A stretch of 64,000 nucleotides of DNA from Embleya scabrispora DSM 41855 (GCF_000372745.1 NZ_KB889686.1:195-64194); one strand, 5' to 3'. Positions 17,261 to 26,566 are shown, numbered from the stretch's first letter. Numbers and translations: made by a program. The notes: generated from the sequence alone by a model not told the origin.

Positions 17261-18007
17261 TCAGGGCTGTTGCTCGTGGTGCTCCGCGAGCAGCGCGGCC
17301 TGCGTGGCGGAGACGACGTACTCGTCGGTGGCGCCCTTGGCGATCCCCAGGCCGGTGAGCACGCCCGCGCCGTCCTCCAGTTCCAACAGCGCGAGCAGGA
17401 TGTGCTCGGTGCCCACGTAGTTGTGGCCCAGCCGCAGGGCCTCGCGGAAGGTGAGTTCCAGGACCTTGCGCGCCGACTGGTCGTACGGGATCAGGTCGGG
17501 CAGCGCGTCGACACCGGGCGGCAACACGGCAAGCGCCGCCTCGCGCACGGCCTCCGGGCTCACCCCCTGCGTGGCGAGGGCCCGTACGGCGAGCCCCTCG
17601 GGCTCTGCCGACAGTCCCAACACCAGATGGGCCGGCCCGATCTCCGGGTTGCCCGCGGCACGGGCCTCGTTCTGCGCCGCCACCACCACGTTGCGGGCCC
17701 GGTCGGTGAAGCGGCCGAAGCCCTGGCTGACATCGAGGTCGGCCTCGCCGGATCCCTTCGCGACGAAGCGCTTCTGCGCCGCCTGCTTGGTGACGCCCAT
17801 GCTCGTACCGATGTCCTTCCAGGACGCCCCCGATCGGCGTGCCTGGTCCACGAAGTGCCCGATCAGGTGGTCGGCCAGTTCGCCGAGGTGGTCCGAGACG
17901 ATCACCGCGTCGGACAGCTGGTGGAGGGCGTCGGAATGGGTCTTCTTGATGGTCTCGATGAGGTCGTCGAGCCGAACCGGATTCGTCAGGCGCACGGGAT
18001 TCTCCAT
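17261..18007 (-). CDS. Clp N-domain protein with N-terminal HTH
   Basis: A 248-residue protein. Residues 55-82 (GASWKDIGTSMGVTKQAAQKRF) form a helix-turn-helix. The C-terminal two-thirds hold two Clp_N repeats (ARNVVVAAQNEAR then GPAHLVLGLSAEPEG, and FREALRLGHNYVGTEHILLAL), the substrate or adaptor-binding domain of ClpA/ClpC. There is no ATPase or protease domain. A fusion of DNA-binding and Clp_N modules suggests a regulator that senses unfolded protein or is itself a Clp adaptor or target. The twin palindromes just upstream of its ATG (18010-18054) are probably its own operators. Confidence 0.85.
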   Translation of the reverse strand: MENPVRLTNPVRLDDLIETIKKTHSDALHQLSDAVIVSDHLGELADHLIGHFVDQARRSGASWKDIGTSMGVTKQAAQKRFVAKGSGEADLDVSQGFGRFTDRARNVVVAAQNEARAAGNPEIGPAHLVLGLSAEPEGLAVRALATQGVSPEAVREAALAVLPPGVDALPDLIPYDQSARKVLELTFREALRLGHNYVGTEHILLALLELEDGAGVLTGLGIAKGATDEYVVSATQAALLAEHHEQQP

Positions 18008-18009
18008 GC

Positions 18010-18054
18010 GTCAACCCTAGGTTGACGATCATGATTCGTCAACCATGGGTTGAC
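18010..18054. promoter_or_regulatory. twin GTCAACC-N3-GGTTGAC operators
   Basis: Two 17-base palindromes, GTCAACCCTAGGTTGAC (18010-18026) and GTCAACCATGGGTTGAC (18038-18054), sit 28 bases apart, start to start. The first begins three bases upstream of the start codon of the Clp_N-HTH gene. The identical 7-base arms and different central triplets indicate a conserved protein-binding site, most simply for the HTH protein itself. Confidence 0.75.
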
Positions 18055-18199
18055 GAGTCGCGTCGGTGTCGCGATGTCCTCCTCGGCACCCACGACATCG
18101 ACCGCATCGACGCGGCTCCGATCGTTCGGAGCCCCGCCGGCCCCGCCCATGCCGCCCTTGCAAGTTACTGAGCCGTAACACGTGTGCGGTCCGCGCGAT
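18055..18199. other. short intergenic stretch
   Basis: No supported gene. It separates the Clp_N-HTH gene from the plus-strand hydrolase remnant and may hold residual coding sequence of the latter. Confidence 0.3.
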
Positions 18200-18394
18200 G
18201 CGGTCGGCCTCCTCGGCGGTGATCGTCCTGTCCGGCGCGACGACCACGTGTCCCCCGACTCGCAACGCTTCATCGCCGAACGGATCCCGGACGCACAACT
18301 GCACATCTTCCCGACCGACGTGGCGAGTTCACACTTCCCTTTCCTGGAGAATCCGGCCGCGTTCAATGCGGTGGTCGACAAATTCCTGTCCTGA
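18200..18394 (+). pseudogene. C-terminal remnant of an alpha/beta hydrolase
   Basis: DDHVSPDSQRFIAERIPDAQ followed by SSHFPFLENPAAFNAVVDKF is the end of an alpha/beta-hydrolase fold. It contains the acid residue loop (DDHV) and the catalytic-histidine loop (SSHFPF). The nucleophile and everything before it are absent. Upstream sequence in other frames is not convincingly related. It is therefore a fragment, possibly with a frameshift just before DDHV. Confidence 0.65.
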
Positions 18395-18677
18395 TTCAGA
18401 CAGGGAAAAGCCGCACCCCCAGTCGGGCGTGTCCACGGTGAACCGCGAACGCGGTATCACCGTGGAATTCCCACCCCACCCCACCCCACCCCGCACATCC
18501 TCTGCGCTTTCCCACCCGTCCGCTTCGATGCGTCGATGGGTCGCCGGCCCCACACACTTCCGTGCGCTTCGACTCGACTCCGTCGTCGACGCCCACGGAC
18601 CGGCCGTTCCGTGTCGACACCACCGGAGCGGCCGCTGTTCCCCCACACACACACAAATCGTCGAGCCGGTCCGACCG

Positions 18678-19619
18678 GTGCTCGAAGAGGCAGCCGCGGC
18701 GTTCACGGCGGCGACCGACCAGCCGCCCTACCTGTTCGACCTCGGTCCGGAAGCCGGACGCAGGACGGTCGACGAGGTCCAGTCCGGCGAAGTCGAGATG
18801 CCGGACGTCGACGAGGAGTGGATCACGGTCCAGGGCGGCCCGACGGGAAGCGTGCGAGCGCGGATCGTCAAACCCGCGGACGCCGCGGGCACCCTCCCGG
18901 TGATCCTCTACATCCACGGCGCGGGCTGGGTCTTCGGCAACGCCCACACGCACGACCGCCTGGTTCGCGAACTCGCCGTCGGTGCCGGCGCCGCCGTGGT
19001 CTTCCCCGAGTACGACCTCTCCCCCGAGGCGCGGTACCCGGTCGCCATCGAGCAGAACTACACGGTCGCCCAATGGGTCGTGGCGCAGGGCACGTCCAAG
19101 GGCCTGGACGGCTCGCGGCTCGCCGTGGTCGGCGACTCCGTCGGCGGCGACATGGCCGCCGCGCTGACGCTGATGGCGAAGGAGCGCGGCGACGTGCCGC
19201 TGGTCCAGCAGACGCTGTTCCACCCGGTGACCGACGCGAACTTCGACACCGATTCGTACCACCGGTTCGCCACCGGCTACTTCCTGCGCCGCGACGGTAT
19301 GCAGTGGTTCTGGGACCAGTACACCACCGACGCCGACGAGCGTGCCCGGATCACCGCGTCGCCGCTGCGAGCCACCACCGACCAACTCGCGGGCCTGCCG
19401 CCTGCCTTGGTCATCACCGGCGAGGCCGACGTCCTGCGCGACGAGGGCGAGGCGTATGCCGACAAGCTTCGCGAGGCCGGTGTCCCGGTCACCGCAGTGC
19501 GCTTCCAGGGCATCATCCACGACTTCGTCATGCTCAACGCCCTGCGCGGAACCCACGCCGCGGAGGCCGCGATCACGATGGCCGCCGAAGCCCTGCGCCG
19601 CGCGCTGCACGCCCGTTGA
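18678..19619 (+). CDS. alpha/beta hydrolase, HSL-type esterase
   Basis: About 313 residues. The oxyanion-hole motif HGAGW (hormone-sensitive-lipase HGGG-like, with Ala) is followed by GDSVGG with the nucleophilic serine. The acid is in the ITGEADVLRDEGE segment and the histidine in GIIHDFVML. It should hydrolyse short-chain esters. Upstream, the frame is open but not protein-like, and the only in-frame start near the expected N-terminus is the GTG at 18678, which has a weak ribosome site. The true start is therefore uncertain, and some N-terminal loss is possible. It ends 86 bases before the next hydrolase pseudogene. Confidence 0.82.
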   Translation: MLEEAAAAFTAATDQPPYLFDLGPEAGRRTVDEVQSGEVEMPDVDEEWITVQGGPTGSVRARIVKPADAAGTLPVILYIHGAGWVFGNAHTHDRLVRELAVGAGAAVVFPEYDLSPEARYPVAIEQNYTVAQWVVAQGTSKGLDGSRLAVVGDSVGGDMAAALTLMAKERGDVPLVQQTLFHPVTDANFDTDSYHRFATGYFLRRDGMQWFWDQYTTDADERARITASPLRATTDQLAGLPPALVITGEADVLRDEGEAYADKLREAGVPVTAVRFQGIIHDFVMLNALRGTHAAEAAITMAAEALRRALHAR

Positions 19620-19705
19620 CCAAGCACGCGTCGCCGCCCCGGCACGCGCCGACTCGGTGAACCGGATCCGATGAAGCACATCGAGAACACGAAGGAAGCA
19701 GCAAA

Positions 19706-20433
19706 ATGACCGCACGTCCCACCCCCACGGCCCTCCTCGTCCACGGCGCGTTCGCCGACTCCACGAGCCGGCTCGGGGTCATCGCCGAACTGCAGAGCCA
19801 CGACATCCCCGTTGTCGCCCCGCCGAACCCGTTGCGTGGATTGGCCTCCGACGCCGCGTACATCGCCTCCGCGGCCGCCCGGATCGACGGCCCGGTCGTC
19901 CTGGTCGGCCACTCCTATGGCGGCGCGCTCATCACCGTGGCCGGCACGACGCCGAACGTCGTCGGACTGGTCTACATGGCCGCCTACGTCCTGGAGGAGG
20001 GCGAGAGCCTGGGCGAGCTCCAGGGCCGATTCCCCGACTCGCCGCTTGCCGCTTGCCGCCAACCTGAAGCAGGCGACCTACCCGACCGAGGGCGCGACGT
20101 CCGCGTTATAGGTCACCATCGCCACCGAGGCGTACGCGGACATCTTCGCCGCCGACGTCTCCGCATCCATGACCAAGGCCCTGGCCGTCGGTCAGCGTCC
20201 GCTCGCCGCCTCCGCCTTCACGGAGAAGGCCACCGCGGCCGCGTGGCGGACCAAGCCCTCCTGGGCGCTCGTGGCCACCGCGGACCAGGCGATCAACCCC
20301 GACGTCGAACGCTTCGGAGCCGAGCGCGCGGGCGCCACCGTCATCGAGATCGAGGGGGCGTCCCACGCCGTGGCGGTCTCCCGGCCCAAGGAGGTCGCGG
20401 ACCTGATCCGCGTCGCCGTCCGCGCGACGACCC
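19706..20433 (+). pseudogene. alpha/beta hydrolase broken by 7-bp duplication and nonsense codon
   Basis: The first 110 codons are intact and encode LLVHGAFADS and VVLVGHSYGGALIT, a typical hydrolase with a GHSYGG nucleophile elbow. At about 20040-20055 the sequence GCCGCTTGCCGCTT is a tandem copy of GCCGCTT. Removing one copy restores the frame into NLKQATYPTEGAT. An in-frame TAG follows at 20109-20111. After it the frame continues through a normal C-terminal half (AAAWRTKPSWALVATADQAI, then ASHAVAVSRP with the catalytic His). The original stop is not evident, so the end is approximate. Two independent lesions make this a real pseudogene. Confidence 0.82.
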
Positions 20434-20599
20434 GACCCTTGGGTCCCGGCGTTGGTGGGCGCGCCCCGCGGATGCTCTCCGCATCACGCACGGCGGGTCC
20501 ACCCGCGCCAGGTCACCGTGGGCACACCGGACGGCCGCAGCCGTGTTCGGCCCGCGACGGGCGCGCCGACCGGGTGCCGGCGACCGCGCACGCTCGCGG

Positions 20600-22645
20600 T
20601 CACGAACGAGCGCCGTCCGCCACCCCGGCCGAGCCCTGCCCCTCCCCGGGTCCGGCCGGCCCGTCCAGCATCGTGCGGGCCGAGCGCACCTCCCGACGCA
20701 CGTCGGTGAGCGCGTCGTGCGGATCCTCGGCGACGGCCGGCCGCGCCGGCCGGGCGGGCGATTCGCCGGTGCGCATCGAGGCCGCCAGCGCGCGCAGTTC
20801 GGCGGCCATGTGCGCGGCCGCCTCCGGCGAGGGCGGCGGCGCGCCGTGCGCGGTGCGTACCGCCGCCGCGGTGCCGGTGTCGATCACCCGCTCGACCGCG
20901 ACGATCAGCGGCCACCACGCCGCGGCCCGGGCGCCGGCCGGCGGCGGCTCGCCCAGCGCACGCTGGAACTCGGTACGCACATCGGACAGATCCCGATAGA
21001 TCCGCCGCCGGGTCCGGGCCCGCGCGGCCTGATCGGTCCGCTCGTCGAACGCGCACTCGATGTAGCGCGCGGTGTCCTCGACCGCGGTGGCCAAACGCGC
21101 GCCCACCCGGGTGTGCCAGCTCTCCGGCCACAACACATAGCCCGCGATCAACACGATCGCGCAGCCGATCAGACTGTCCACCAGGCGCGGCGCCAGCAGC
21201 CCCACGCCCTGGTGTCCGAGCAGGTCGGACAGGATCAGGATCAGCGGCGTGATCACCGCGGTCTGATAGCCGTAACCGCGCCGGGAGAGGATCGGCAGCG
21301 CCGCCGCGAGCACGAGCACGACCGGCACCTCCCACCCGCCTCGCGGTACGAACTCCAGGATCACCCCGGCGACCACCAGCCCCGCCGCGGTACCCAACGC
21401 GCGCAGCAGCGCCCTGGAGAAGACCGAGCCGAAGTCGGGCTTGAGCACGAAGGTGACGGTCAGCGGCACCCAGTACGAGCGTGGCACGTCCACCGTGGAC
21501 ACCAGTGCCTGGGCCACCCCGATGCACAACGTCAGCCGCAGCCCGTACCGCCACGACTCCGCCGATACCAGCAGGTTGCGCGCACCGGCGGCCACCCGCT
21601 CGGGCAACGTGCCGGGCCGGCCGACCCGATCGGGGGTGCGGTAGGCACCGGCAAGCGTCTCCCGCGCGTGCGCGATCGCGGCGGCGACCGCGCGGTCGGC
21701 GGGGTCGGTCGCGGAGGCCGTCGGCAGCACCCCGGACGGCACCGTACCGCTGCGGACCGCCGCCGCGATCTCGCGCACCGTGGCCACCTCGGGCTCGCCC
21801 ACGGACCGGTCCTCGGCGTGCACCGCGGTGGCCGCCTCGACCAGCAGGCCGACCGAGTTCAACAGCGCCACCAGGCGCGACATACCGCGACTGCGCCCGG
21901 GCGCGACCGCTCGCCGGCCGAGCAGCAGGTCGTACGCGTGGTTGAGGGTCAGCGTCACCTCGGCCCGGGCCGCCTCCCACTCCGCGGTCCCGGCCGAGGC
22001 CAACAGGTCAGCGGCCGCGTCGTACGCATCGGCCACCGCTGCCCGCTCGGGAATGCGCGAGCGCGCGGGCCACGCGAGCAGGGCCAGCACCAGCACGAAC
22101 CCGGCTCCCAGCAGGGTCAGCATCGGCGCCCGCCACCACGGCGAGGGCATCGGCAGGCCCGCGCCGATCACCGCCATCAGCAACAGGTTCAGGCCGGACG
22201 CGGAGGCCACCGCACCGATCGTGCTGATCATCCCGGCGACCAGGGCAACCGCCGTCAACAGCGCGACAGCCGACCAGCCGTGTCCGAACTGCCAACTGCC
22301 GAGCGCAAGTCCGATGGCGCCGACGATCTGCGGTACGGCGATGTTCAGCACCCGCAGCCGGTAGGCGTCGGCGGTGTCCCCGAACACCGCACCGAGCGCG
22401 CCGATGGCCACCAACGCACCGGACGCACTGTCCCCGATCGCCACGCCGACCGCGAGCGGCACCGCGATACCGATCGCGGCGCGCACGGCGGCGGCCTTCG
22501 GCATCGGGCCGGGATTGGCCCGCAGCGTCAGGGTGAGCCACTCGGGCGGCGCGAGCCGGCCGGACCGCGCACCACGCTCCTCGGCGTCCCCCGCGCCGTC
22601 GGCACCGCCACGGCCACTCGGATCGTCACGTTCGGTCATGGTCAT
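20600..22645 (-). CDS. FUSC-family inner-membrane transporter
   Basis: A 681-residue membrane protein with two blocks of about five to six transmembrane helices. The first (AAAVRAAIGIAVPLAVGVAIG onward) and the second (LTLCIGVAQALVSTVDVPRS onward) are each followed by a cytosolic helical domain. This is the duplicated architecture of FUSC / aromatic-acid exporter proteins. They are thought to expel aromatic acids, fusaric acid or similar weak acids. The ATG at 22645 (MTMTERDD) is chosen because the upstream codons are Arg/Pro-rich. No membrane-fusion partner is present, as is usual in actinobacteria. Confidence 0.85.
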   Translation of the reverse strand: MTMTERDDPSGRGGADGAGDAEERGARSGRLAPPEWLTLTLRANPGPMPKAAAVRAAIGIAVPLAVGVAIGDSASGALVAIGALGAVFGDTADAYRLRVLNIAVPQIVGAIGLALGSWQFGHGWSAVALLTAVALVAGMISTIGAVASASGLNLLLMAVIGAGLPMPSPWWRAPMLTLLGAGFVLVLALLAWPARSRIPERAAVADAYDAAADLLASAGTAEWEAARAEVTLTLNHAYDLLLGRRAVAPGRSRGMSRLVALLNSVGLLVEAATAVHAEDRSVGEPEVATVREIAAAVRSGTVPSGVLPTASATDPADRAVAAAIAHARETLAGAYRTPDRVGRPGTLPERVAAGARNLLVSAESWRYGLRLTLCIGVAQALVSTVDVPRSYWVPLTVTFVLKPDFGSVFSRALLRALGTAAGLVVAGVILEFVPRGGWEVPVVLVLAAALPILSRRGYGYQTAVITPLILILSDLLGHQGVGLLAPRLVDSLIGCAIVLIAGYVLWPESWHTRVGARLATAVEDTARYIECAFDERTDQAARARTRRRIYRDLSDVRTEFQRALGEPPPAGARAAAWWPLIVAVERVIDTGTAAAVRTAHGAPPPSPEAAAHMAAELRALAASMRTGESPARPARPAVAEDPHDALTDVRREVRSARTMLDGPAGPGEGQGSAGVADGARS

Positions 22646-22807
22646 CACAGGATCCCGAACAAGGCGAGGTGGACGGACAAGGCACGCGGGGTCGGACGAG
22701 TCCGGCATTCCGCTTCGCGGACCACGTTACCGAGCCCGCGCCACGCACGATCGGCCACCCCGCCCCGCCCGGCATCCACCCGCGGCGCGCGCCGGCGGAC
22801 CGTGTGC

Positions 22808-23479
22808 TCAGGCCGGCACGGATTTGCGGGCGTGCACGAAGAGTTGCTCCTCGGGCCCCGCGGCGGGGTGGTTCGGCTGGAACACGCTGACCCCGTGATG
22901 GACCATCTCCAGACCCGCCGCGCGCAGCCGCACGAGCAGTTCCTCGGCGCCGTGGCTGGTCACCCGCGCCCGGTGGCCCAGCCATTCGATCTCCACGCCG
23001 TCCGCCTCGGCCGGCACCGTCGCGAACGCGAGCAGGCCGCCCGGTGCCAGGCGCGCGCCGAGCCGGTCCAGTTGCGCGTCCAGGTCCGCCCTCGGCAGTT
23101 GGAGGAACGCAAAGAACGCGCACACCGCGTCCCACGCGCCGTCGTCGTCGACCAGATCGCGCGCGTCCAACTGTTCGAACGTGGCGCCCGGCACCCGCTC
23201 CCGGGCCAGCTCGACCATGGTCGCCGAGACGTCGATCCCGGTCACCCGATGACCGGCCGCGACCAGGCGTTCGGCGGTCGGCCGGCCGGTACCGGACCCG
23301 ATGTCGAGCACCTTCGAGCCGGGCCCGAGCTCGGCGATCAGCCAGTCCAGCGCGGCCAGTTGCTCGGGCAGATCCGCGAAGGCGGTCTCGTACCCGGCCC
23401 CGACGGCATCGAACAGGGCAGCGGCCGGGGACTCCGGACCGTGGGCCAGCGGAGAGTGCGAGGCGGATTCGGGGCTCAT
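22808..23479 (-). CDS. class I SAM-dependent methyltransferase
   Basis: A 223-residue protein with motif I VLDIGSGTGRPTAERL (about residues 56-71), motif II VTGIDVSATMVELARER, and later ARDLVDDDGAWDAVCAFFAF. That is the standard Rossmann methyltransferase order. The product or protein substrate is unknown. The start ATG at 23479 follows AAAGGA. The open upstream extension contains a threefold GRPEP repeat, coming from tandem repeats in the DNA near 23600-23645, and is not part of the domain. It lies head to tail with a DinB gene. Confidence 0.85.
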   Translation of the reverse strand: MSPESASHSPLAHGPESPAAALFDAVGAGYETAFADLPEQLAALDWLIAELGPGSKVLDIGSGTGRPTAERLVAAGHRVTGIDVSATMVELARERVPGATFEQLDARDLVDDDGAWDAVCAFFAFLQLPRADLDAQLDRLGARLAPGGLLAFATVPAEADGVEIEWLGHRARVTSHGAEELLVRLRAAGLEMVHHGVSVFQPNHPAAGPEEQLFVHARKSVPA

Positions 23480-23599
23480 GAAGGAGGGCGTCCTTTCGCC
23501 GGCGGAACACGAACGGTGATGCGGGAGCGGAGGCGGAGCCGAAAGGGTGCGGAGCAGAGCCGGGAGCGGATCCGCGATACGAACACGCCCGACCGGTTC

Positions 23600-23645
23600 G
23601 GGACGCCCCGGTTCAGGACGCCCCGGTTCGGGACGCCCCGGCTCC
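23600..23645. repeat. short tandem repeat GACGCCCCGGTTC
   Basis: A sequence of about 18 bases (GGGACGCCCCGGTTC-type) is repeated three times between the methyltransferase and the DinB gene. The units are nearly identical. It may reflect recent slippage; a regulatory role is not evident. Confidence 0.6.
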
Positions 23646-23650
23646 ACGCC

Positions 23651-24160
23651 CTAGCGGCGCAGCAGGATGCCCCGGATGAACGCCGCCTGCCCCGCGTGCT
23701 GAAGGTCGTCGGTGATCACACTGACCAGCCGCACGCCCAGGGTGACCGCCGGCGTCCAGGCCTCGTCGACCACCCGGTCCAGGTCGGCGGCCGACAGTTC
23801 GCGCACGAAGGCGGTGGTCTGCTCGTGGACCGCGTCGTAGTAGTCGGTGAGCAACGCCGCCGAGTCGACCCGTACGGCGGCCACCGCCTTGGTGTCGTGC
23901 CCGTACCCGATCGCCCGGACCGGGAAAGGCAGTTCGAATCGGCCATGCCAGTCCTGCGCCGTCCACACCTGTTCCAGGCCCGCGACGTCCGAGACGTGGT
24001 CGTCCTGGACCCGGGCCAGATGCCAGATCAACCAGGCGATCGAATTCGCGTCGTCGTCGAGCCGCTCGGCCAATTGCTCGGGCGTCAGCCCCTCGACCGC
24101 CTCGTGCACCACCTCGCGCACCCGGCCGAACCCGTCGACCAGTAGCTCCGCGCTGTTCAT
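23651..24160 (-). CDS. DinB-family (mycothiol transferase-like) protein
   Basis: A 169-residue four-helix protein. The metal-ligand histidines of the DinB fold are visible in SIAWLIWHLARVQDDHV and ITDDLQHAGQAAFIRG. The ATG at 24160 follows GAGGAG by about five bases. Family members include mycothiol-S-transferases and stress-induced enzymes; a detoxification role is likely. The upstream HxlR regulator is on the same strand, 85 bases away, so co-regulation is possible. Confidence 0.85.
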   Translation of the reverse strand: MNSAELLVDGFGRVREVVHEAVEGLTPEQLAERLDDDANSIAWLIWHLARVQDDHVSDVAGLEQVWTAQDWHGRFELPFPVRAIGYGHDTKAVAAVRVDSAALLTDYYDAVHEQTTAFVRELSAADLDRVVDEAWTPAVTLGVRLVSVITDDLQHAGQAAFIRGILLRR

Positions 24161-24245
24161 CGAACTCCTCGTTTCGTTCCGCTCGTCCGTTCGATGCCCG
24201 GTGCGCCGGTTCACCCGGCAGCCACGCTCGACCCCATCGACCCTG

Positions 24246-24716
24246 CTACTCCTGCCCAGCCTGCTCCCCGTCGTACACCTGCCGGGCGGCCTCGATGGTC
24301 GGCCCGTGTCGCTCGGCCCAGCGGACCAGGCCGGTGAGCGACGCGGTCAACTCGCGCGCCACGTCGGTGAGCGTGTACTCGACTTTCGGCGGCACGGTCG
24401 GGTACACGGTGCGTGTCAGCAACCCGTCGCGCTCCAGCCGGCGCAGGTTCAGGGTGAGTACGCGTCGACTGATCCCCGGTACCGCGCGTTCCAACTCGGT
24501 GAACCGGATCGGACCCTCCGCGACCGACACCAGGATGCCGATGCTCCACTTGCCCGCGACGTGGTCGAGCGTGCCGACCACCTGACACGCGTTCGCCCAG
24601 GTGACTCGATCCGGGTCGGCCTCACGCTCCTTGTTCCGGTCGCCGTCCGCGGCTTTTCCGGCAGCGGCAACCCCTGTGACCTGGACAGGTACATCGGTGT
24701 TACTTCGGGATGTCAA
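24246..24716 (-). CDS. HxlR-type winged-helix regulator
   Basis: About 156 residues from a TTG start at 24716 that follows AAGGAGG with a suitable gap. The HxlR core is unmistakable: GKWSIGILVSVAEGPIRFTE, then VPGISRRVLTLNLRRLERDGL and VEYTLTDVARELTASL. These proteins sense redox, aldehydes or electrophiles, often through a cysteine; one Cys (in WANACQVVG) is present at the usual N-terminal position. It is divergent from a PPOX-type flavoprotein, the classic arrangement for regulating the neighbour. Confidence 0.9.
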   Translation of the reverse strand: MTSRSNTDVPVQVTGVAAAGKAADGDRNKEREADPDRVTWANACQVVGTLDHVAGKWSIGILVSVAEGPIRFTELERAVPGISRRVLTLNLRRLERDGLLTRTVYPTVPPKVEYTLTDVARELTASLTGLVRWAERHGPTIEAARQVYDGEQAGQE

Positions 24717-24802
24717 AGTGCCTCCTTACGCGAACCGTCATGGTCACAAACAATCGACTCAACGAACAACGAGGCAACCGCCGAACGTGAGGACGAGAGA
24801 CC

Positions 24803-25339
24803 ATGAACGCCGTCGAAACCCCGCAGAACGAAGCCGCCACGACGGATCCCGCAGGTCCGGTGGGCCCCGCCGAGGAAGCCCCCGCCGGTCCCCCGCCCCG
24901 GCCGCTCACCGAGGACGAGGTGCTGGAGATCCTGGCCCGCGAAAGCATCGGCACGCTCGCGACGATCAAGCGGGACGGTCGGCCGCACCTGTCCAACATG
25001 CTCTTCGCCTGGGATCCGGCCGCCCGGGTGATCCGCTTCTCCACCACCGCCGACCGCGCCAAGCCGCACCACGTCCGGCGCAACGCCAACGCCGCGCTGC
25101 ACGTGTCCGGCGGCAACGTGTGGTCGTTCGCGGTCGCCGAGGGGGATGCCGAGGTCACCGAGCCGTCCACGGTCCCCGGCGACGCCACCGGCCGCGAGCT
25201 GCTGGCCATGGTCCCGGCCGAGTTCCGCCCGGCCGACGAGGAGACCTTCTTCGCCGGTGCCGTCGCGGAACGTCGGGTGGTGATCCGACTGGCCGTCACC
25301 CGTCTGTATGGCACGGCACTGGACATCCCGGGCGCATGA
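24803..25339 (+). CDS. TIGR03618-type PPOX flavoprotein (F420-dependent family)
   Basis: A 178-residue split-barrel protein. Residues 45-100 contain ESIGTLATIKRDGRPHLSNM and the VIRFSTTADRAKPHHVRRN segment that binds the cofactor phosphate in the TIGR03618 family. The family uses F420 (or FMN) to reduce small molecules. An unstructured Pro/Ala leader of about 35 residues comes first. It is transcribed divergently from the HxlR regulator, with 86 bases between them, which suggests it is the regulated target. Confidence 0.85.
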   Translation: MNAVETPQNEAATTDPAGPVGPAEEAPAGPPPRPLTEDEVLEILARESIGTLATIKRDGRPHLSNMLFAWDPAARVIRFSTTADRAKPHHVRRNANAALHVSGGNVWSFAVAEGDAEVTEPSTVPGDATGRELLAMVPAEFRPADEETFFAGAVAERRVVIRLAVTRLYGTALDIPGA

Positions 25340-25375
25340 GCCGGCGCGCCTCGCGTTGCCCGGAGCCCTACCCGA

Positions 25376-26320
25376 CTACCCGCGATGCACTCGGCGGTAG
25401 GCACGCGGGGTGGTGCCGGTGAGGGCGCGGAAGTGCCGGCGCAGTGCGGCCGGCGAGGTGAATCCGGTACGGACCGCGATGCGCTCGACGGGGACGTCCG
25501 TTTCGGTGAGCAGGCGTCGGGCCTCGTCGAGGCGGGCGCGGAGCAGGTATTGGAGCGGGCTGAGGCCGGTGTGGGCGTGGAAGCGGCGGGTGAGGCTGCT
25601 GACGCTGGTCCGCGCGTGGCCCGCGATGTCGGCAAGGGTCAGCGGATGCCGCACATTGGCTTCCAGCCAACGCAGGGTGGGTTCGAGGCCCACACTTTCG
25701 GTGACTTCCCGGTCGATGGTGTCCCGGACGTCGTAGGCGTAGGTGTGCAGCGGTGTGAGCAGTTCGCGGCTGGTCTCGTCGGCCAGACGCCGGCCGTGGT
25801 CGCCGCGCAGCACGTACAGGCAGACATCCAGGCCGCCGAAGACGCCCGCCGCCGTCAGGAACGGGCCGTCCTCGACCATCGTGCCCAGTGGGTCCACCTC
25901 GATCCCGGGGTACCGGCCCGCCAGTTCCTCCAGGTGCCGCCATCCGGTCGTGGCGCGGTGTCCGTCGAGGAGTCCGGTCGCGGCGAGGGTGAACGTCCCG
26001 GTGCCGACGGCGGCGATCCGGCTCCCGCGCGCCGCCGCCGCACGCAGCGCGGCCGCGACACCGGGCGGCGGCTCGTCGCGATAGCCGTCGTGTCCGGGAA
26101 CCAGTACGACATCCGCGTCGGCGAGACCGTCGAGGCCGAACGGCGTGTCGATCCGAAGTGCGGCCGGGGCGCCGGTGGCCCGCAGGCCGGGAGCCGCGCA
26201 CAGCCTGAGTTCGTACACCACGCCCGGGTGATCACGGCAGGCGGTCCCGAACACCAGACCGGGGGTGGTGAGTTGATGCCCCGGGACTCCGTCGAGGGCG
26301 AGGACGGCGATCACTGACAT
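25376..26320 (-). CDS. GlxA-type AraC regulator with DJ-1/PfpI domain
   Basis: A 314-residue two-domain protein. The N-terminal DJ-1/PfpI-like domain (MSVIAVLALDGVPGHQL) carries AVGTGTFTLAATGLLDG where catalytic members have a Cys-Thr-Gly nucleophile elbow. The Cys is replaced, so it is probably a ligand sensor rather than an enzyme. The C-terminal AraC domain has two helix-turn-helices (LADIAGHARTSVSSLTRRF and VERIAVRTGFTSPAALRRHF). It lies tail to tail with the PPOX gene and is paralogous to the gene at 27550. Confidence 0.9.
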   Translation of the reverse strand: MSVIAVLALDGVPGHQLTTPGLVFGTACRDHPGVVYELRLCAAPGLRATGAPAALRIDTPFGLDGLADADVVLVPGHDGYRDEPPPGVAAALRAAAARGSRIAAVGTGTFTLAATGLLDGHRATTGWRHLEELAGRYPGIEVDPLGTMVEDGPFLTAAGVFGGLDVCLYVLRGDHGRRLADETSRELLTPLHTYAYDVRDTIDREVTESVGLEPTLRWLEANVRHPLTLADIAGHARTSVSSLTRRFHAHTGLSPLQYLLRARLDEARRLLTETDVPVERIAVRTGFTSPAALRRHFRALTGTTPRAYRRVHRG

Positions 26321-26566
26321 ACCTGGAATCTAGTGCCGCCCTGCTTCGAATCCTTCGGTACCGCGGTCGGCGCGAGCCGCGTCGGGGGGATCATGCCGGG
26401 GCCGCACCGGTGGGCCGGGTCGCGTGGGGCACGCTCGGGGCGGGGCCGACCGCACCCGGCCGGTGGCCCGGGCGGCCGGGTCGAGTCGGCCCGGCCCGGA
26501 GCGGGTCGCGGACCGCGCCGGTGGGCCGGAACGGGGGCCACCGGCGCGGGTTCTCCGCTCTTCGGG

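Noticed and set aside
19706-24145. A 1479-codon plus-strand open frame
   Set aside because: After the first 110 codons it is antisense to the FUSC, methyltransferase and DinB genes and its translation is a Gln/Arg/His-rich artefact of GC-rich codon bias.
26330-26370. A TTCGAATCC-like sequence as part of a tRNA T-arm
   Set aside because: No acceptor, D-arm or anticodon stem can be built around it.
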